A DNA stretch of 64,000 bases from Planctomycetota bacterium (GTDB lineage Bacteria > Planctomycetota > Uabimicrobiia > Uabimicrobiales > Uabimicrobiaceae). The DNA is taken from the NCBI GenBank assembly GCA_029260735.1, contig JAJDCR010000007.1, positions 108,147 to 172,146 on the forward strand, written 5' to 3'. The translations under genes and the position numbers were made by a program. Below are positions 62,139 to 64,000 of the stretch, in pieces; position 1 is the first letter of the stretch, and the number at the start of each line of letters is the position of its first letter. The notes beneath the pieces are model-generated. The model did not search any database and was not told the DNA's origin. It worked only from the letters and a program-made list of their open reading frames with translations.

Positions 62139-62267
62139 AGAACTAACAATGGAACGAGAAATTTTATTTATTATCTAAAGAAATTTAGAAAAAATCCTTC
62201 TCAAATAGTAGAATAAAGAAGAGTTCATTACCTTATCAAGAAGTTCATACACAATGGAGAAAATAAT

Positions 62268-62564
62268 ATGGAAACACAGACCAAGAGTTTGAGTGTCGAA
62301 GAAGTTTTATATTCTCTTAAACAGGTTTTGCAAAAAAGTATGGTTGAATATGAAAAAACCTTTGATATTGCCGATGTGGGAGAGGTAACTATTCATCTTT
62401 CTCCCGGCAAAACGAAAGGAAATGTTTCTGATGAAGAAAAAAAACAGTTTAGAGAAGGGTTAAAGGCTGTTCAAAAAAAACTTAAAACGTCTAAGTTTAA
62501 GTATGTTGATCCGACAGAACCAGCAGTGCCATTAAGTGTTTACTGTGATTGGAATGAACGCTAG
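62268..62564 (+). CDS. Small hypothetical protein
   Basis: This is a 98-residue soluble protein starting METQTKSLSVEEVLYSLKQV, with an ATG after GGAGAAAATAAT (Shine-Dalgarno GGAG). It has an alternating helix/strand/helix pattern and no TM. I do not recognise a family. It lies 130 bases after the NrdD-like gene and converges with the protease gene. Confidence 0.62.
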   Translation: METQTKSLSVEEVLYSLKQVLQKSMVEYEKTFDIADVGEVTIHLSPGKTKGNVSDEEKKQFREGLKAVQKKLKTSKFKYVDPTEPAVPLSVYCDWNER

Positions 62565-62575
62565 ATACTTGTTCT

Positions 62576-63343
62576 CTACTTCCAAAAATCCTCGGGAAGT
62601 AAATGATAGATATACTTTGTTGGCACCGCAATCCCCACGCTCTCTCCTTCGACCGAAAAAATTTGTTCTTGAGAATAAGGGTTTTTCTTTTTCTCTTCCT
62701 CGCTGTCGACAATAATTTCTGAAATAACCCCCAAAACCCTGTTGCTTTTTAAGCTAATAACGGGCCCCCCACTATTTCCCTGCAACACTCTCGCATCTAA
62801 AACTAGTCTGGCTAAAGAGTCTTTCGTTTGAGGTTGGATAGAGGCAATGTTTCCTTGGAATAGATGAAGATTTTTTTGAGTGACGTTGCTGGATTGAGTG
62901 GCTTCGGGAAAGCCAAAGATGGCTATTTTCTCACCTAGTTGAACTTCTCCGGGGGCCGCTAAAAGTAAAGGAGGATAAGGGACTTTTTTGGCCAAACGTA
63001 AAAGGGCCAAGTCGTACTGGGGATATTTTTTCTCGACGATGGCTAAAATAGGACTTTGGGGGACTTGTTGATCCCAAAAGACCCAAATCCCCTTCATTTC
63101 TTTTTCTAAGATATGATGAGATGTTATTACGAGGTCAGGAGACACTAAAAAGCCGGAGGCTACAAAAACATAGTCTCGCTGATCTTTTTCGATGACAACA
63201 TTCAAAGCCACGACATTTTTTCTTTTTTCTTCGATCAAGGAGTGGATTTTGTTATCTTCAAGACGAGGCTCTGCCATATAGTTGTGTGATATGGAGCAAG
63301 AAGAAAGAAAGAAAAGGAGCAGGAAGTAAAGAGAATGTTTCAT
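62576..63343 (-). CDS. Trypsin-like serine protease lipoprotein (S1C type)
   Basis: The start at 63343 gives MKHSLYFLLLFFLSSCSISH, a lipoprotein signal with lipobox LSSC; the longer frame to 63553 would run into the divergent yjbQ gene and lacks this logic. The 255 residues hold the triad: ITSHHILEK (His), YPQYDLALLRL (Asp), and LQGNSGGPVIS (Ser in GNSGGP). There is no PDZ domain, so it is a short DegP/HhoA relative with envelope quality-control or signalling function inferred. Confidence 0.85.
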   Translation of the reverse strand: MKHSLYFLLLFFLSSCSISHNYMAEPRLEDNKIHSLIEEKRKNVVALNVVIEKDQRDYVFVASGFLVSPDLVITSHHILEKEMKGIWVFWDQQVPQSPILAIVEKKYPQYDLALLRLAKKVPYPPLLLAAPGEVQLGEKIAIFGFPEATQSSNVTQKNLHLFQGNIASIQPQTKDSLARLVLDARVLQGNSGGPVISLKSNRVLGVISEIIVDSEEEKKKNPYSQEQIFSVEGESVGIAVPTKYIYHLLPEDFWK

Positions 63344-63373
63344 AAGAATCTTAACTTGGAAATGGAAAATAAA

Positions 63374-63793
63374 ATGATGGCCCACGAAAAAACACTTAGT
63401 GTCCGAACCACTGGCAAAGGCACTTACGAAATAACAAGTCCGGTAGCTGAGTTTGTCCGGCAAAGTCAAATTCAAACCGGTCAAGTTTGCGTTTTTATGC
63501 AACATACCAGTGCTAGTCTCGTTATTTACGAAAACGCTGACCCTAGTGCTCAAGTGGATTTAAAGAATTATTTTGAACGTCTTGTTCCCGAAAGTGCCGA
63601 CTATTTCACTCATACTCTGGAAGGCCCCGATGATATGACTAGCCACTTACGCATGGTTTTAACTCGTACTAGTGAAACTATTCCGGTTTCCAGAGGGAAA
63701 ATGACTCTGGGAACATGGCAAGGGATTTTTATTTTTGAACACCGCCGAGCTCCCCACCAACGGCTGATTCGTTTGAGCATTGTTGGCGTTTGA
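63374..63793 (+). CDS. yjbQ: YjbQ-family (UPF0047) protein
   Basis: The ATG at 63374 is preferred, with GGA about 8 bases upstream; earlier starts at 63335 or 63362 are possible but the first would overlap the divergent protease start. The 139 residues match the family fully: TKGTYEITSPV-like start (GKGTYEITSPV), VCVFMQHTSASLVIYENADP (HTSA and NADP), and LGTWQGIFIFEHRRAPHQR. Some members show weak thiamine-phosphate synthase activity; the true role is not settled. Confidence 0.9.
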   Translation: MMAHEKTLSVRTTGKGTYEITSPVAEFVRQSQIQTGQVCVFMQHTSASLVIYENADPSAQVDLKNYFERLVPESADYFTHTLEGPDDMTSHLRMVLTRTSETIPVSRGKMTLGTWQGIFIFEHRRAPHQRLIRLSIVGV

Positions 63794-64000
63794 GCGTACA
63801 ATGCTTGTCTGCTAAGGCTCATGTGAATTTGGAGGGCAAGGCTCCTGCCGCGCCGCAAAGCCATTAAGTTAAGGAATAATCAGTAATAAAAAAGGATAGA
63901 AGGCGATTTCTCGTTTCTACGCCTTACAGCATGGCAGTTTGTTTTTCCTAAAACAATTGACGAAGATATATTTCACCAGACGTAACGGACAACCACGAGG

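Noticed and set aside
63794..64000. GGCAAGGCTCCTGCC-like hairpin after yjbQ, considered as a tRNA or terminator
   Set aside because: No cloverleaf and no T-run; it may be a REP-like piece but only one copy is visible.

Overview
The window is one 64 kb piece of an AT-rich bacterial chromosome with standard bacterial coding: ATG/GTG starts, Shine-Dalgarno sites, Tat and lipoprotein signals. The mix of genes suggests a low-GC member of the Planctomycetes or another PVC-type lineage, and this is inference. It includes Ser/Thr kinases of PknB type (one fused to a giant beta-helix), FHA proteins, MJ0042-type zinc ribbons, a Bat (VWA/TPR) operon, LodA-like quinoprotein genes and an ATP-cone/NrdD-like protein. 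No rRNA, tRNA, CRISPR array or phage gene was seen.

Region 1-28.6 kb is accessory and every gene is on the minus strand. Read in transcription order from the right, it starts with a membrane protein fused to a lipoxygenase-like domain. Next come a secreted protein with a membrane partner and a large metzincin-like protein. These are followed by an amino-acid module: FAD L-amino-acid oxidase, ThDP 2-oxoacid decarboxylase, group II PLP decarboxylase and an unknown protein. A redox module follows: the N-terminal half of a LodA-like protein, a radical SAM/SPASM enzyme, the C-terminal half of LodA fused to a VioB-type ferritin domain, and a LodB-like flavoprotein. After a decayed ISKra4-type transposase come a nuclease, a Rieske protein, an arsenite-oxidase-like molybdoprotein with a sugar-dehydrogenase small subunit on its C-terminus, and a GMC flavoprotein that runs off the left edge.

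The most novel parts are these two redox assemblies. In the first, a LodA-type tryptophylquinone protein appears split over two genes that flank a radical SAM gene, with one half carrying a di-iron ferritin domain. LodB-like and QhpD-like maturases are in the same operon. In the second, a three-cofactor complex (FAD, molybdopterin with FeS, Rieske) is wired together by a gene fusion.

Region 29.4-64 kb reads as a chromosomal backbone with mixed strands. It holds an excisionase-HTH/response-regulator fusion, kptA, an esterase, an ABC exporter, a thioredoxin-like protein, thiO, a repeat-rich zinc-ribbon protein and a lipoprotein. It continues with an FHA kinase lacking the catalytic Asp, a DUF547 protein, msrP, hemW, the kinase/beta-helix giant, a charged-tail membrane protein and an FHA/anti-sigma-type ATPase. 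The right end has a four-gene Bat operon, an ATP-cone/NrdD-like protein, a trypsin-like lipoprotein and yjbQ. Intergenic spaces between 30 and 50 kb hold several families of short inverted-repeat (MITE/REP-like) elements.
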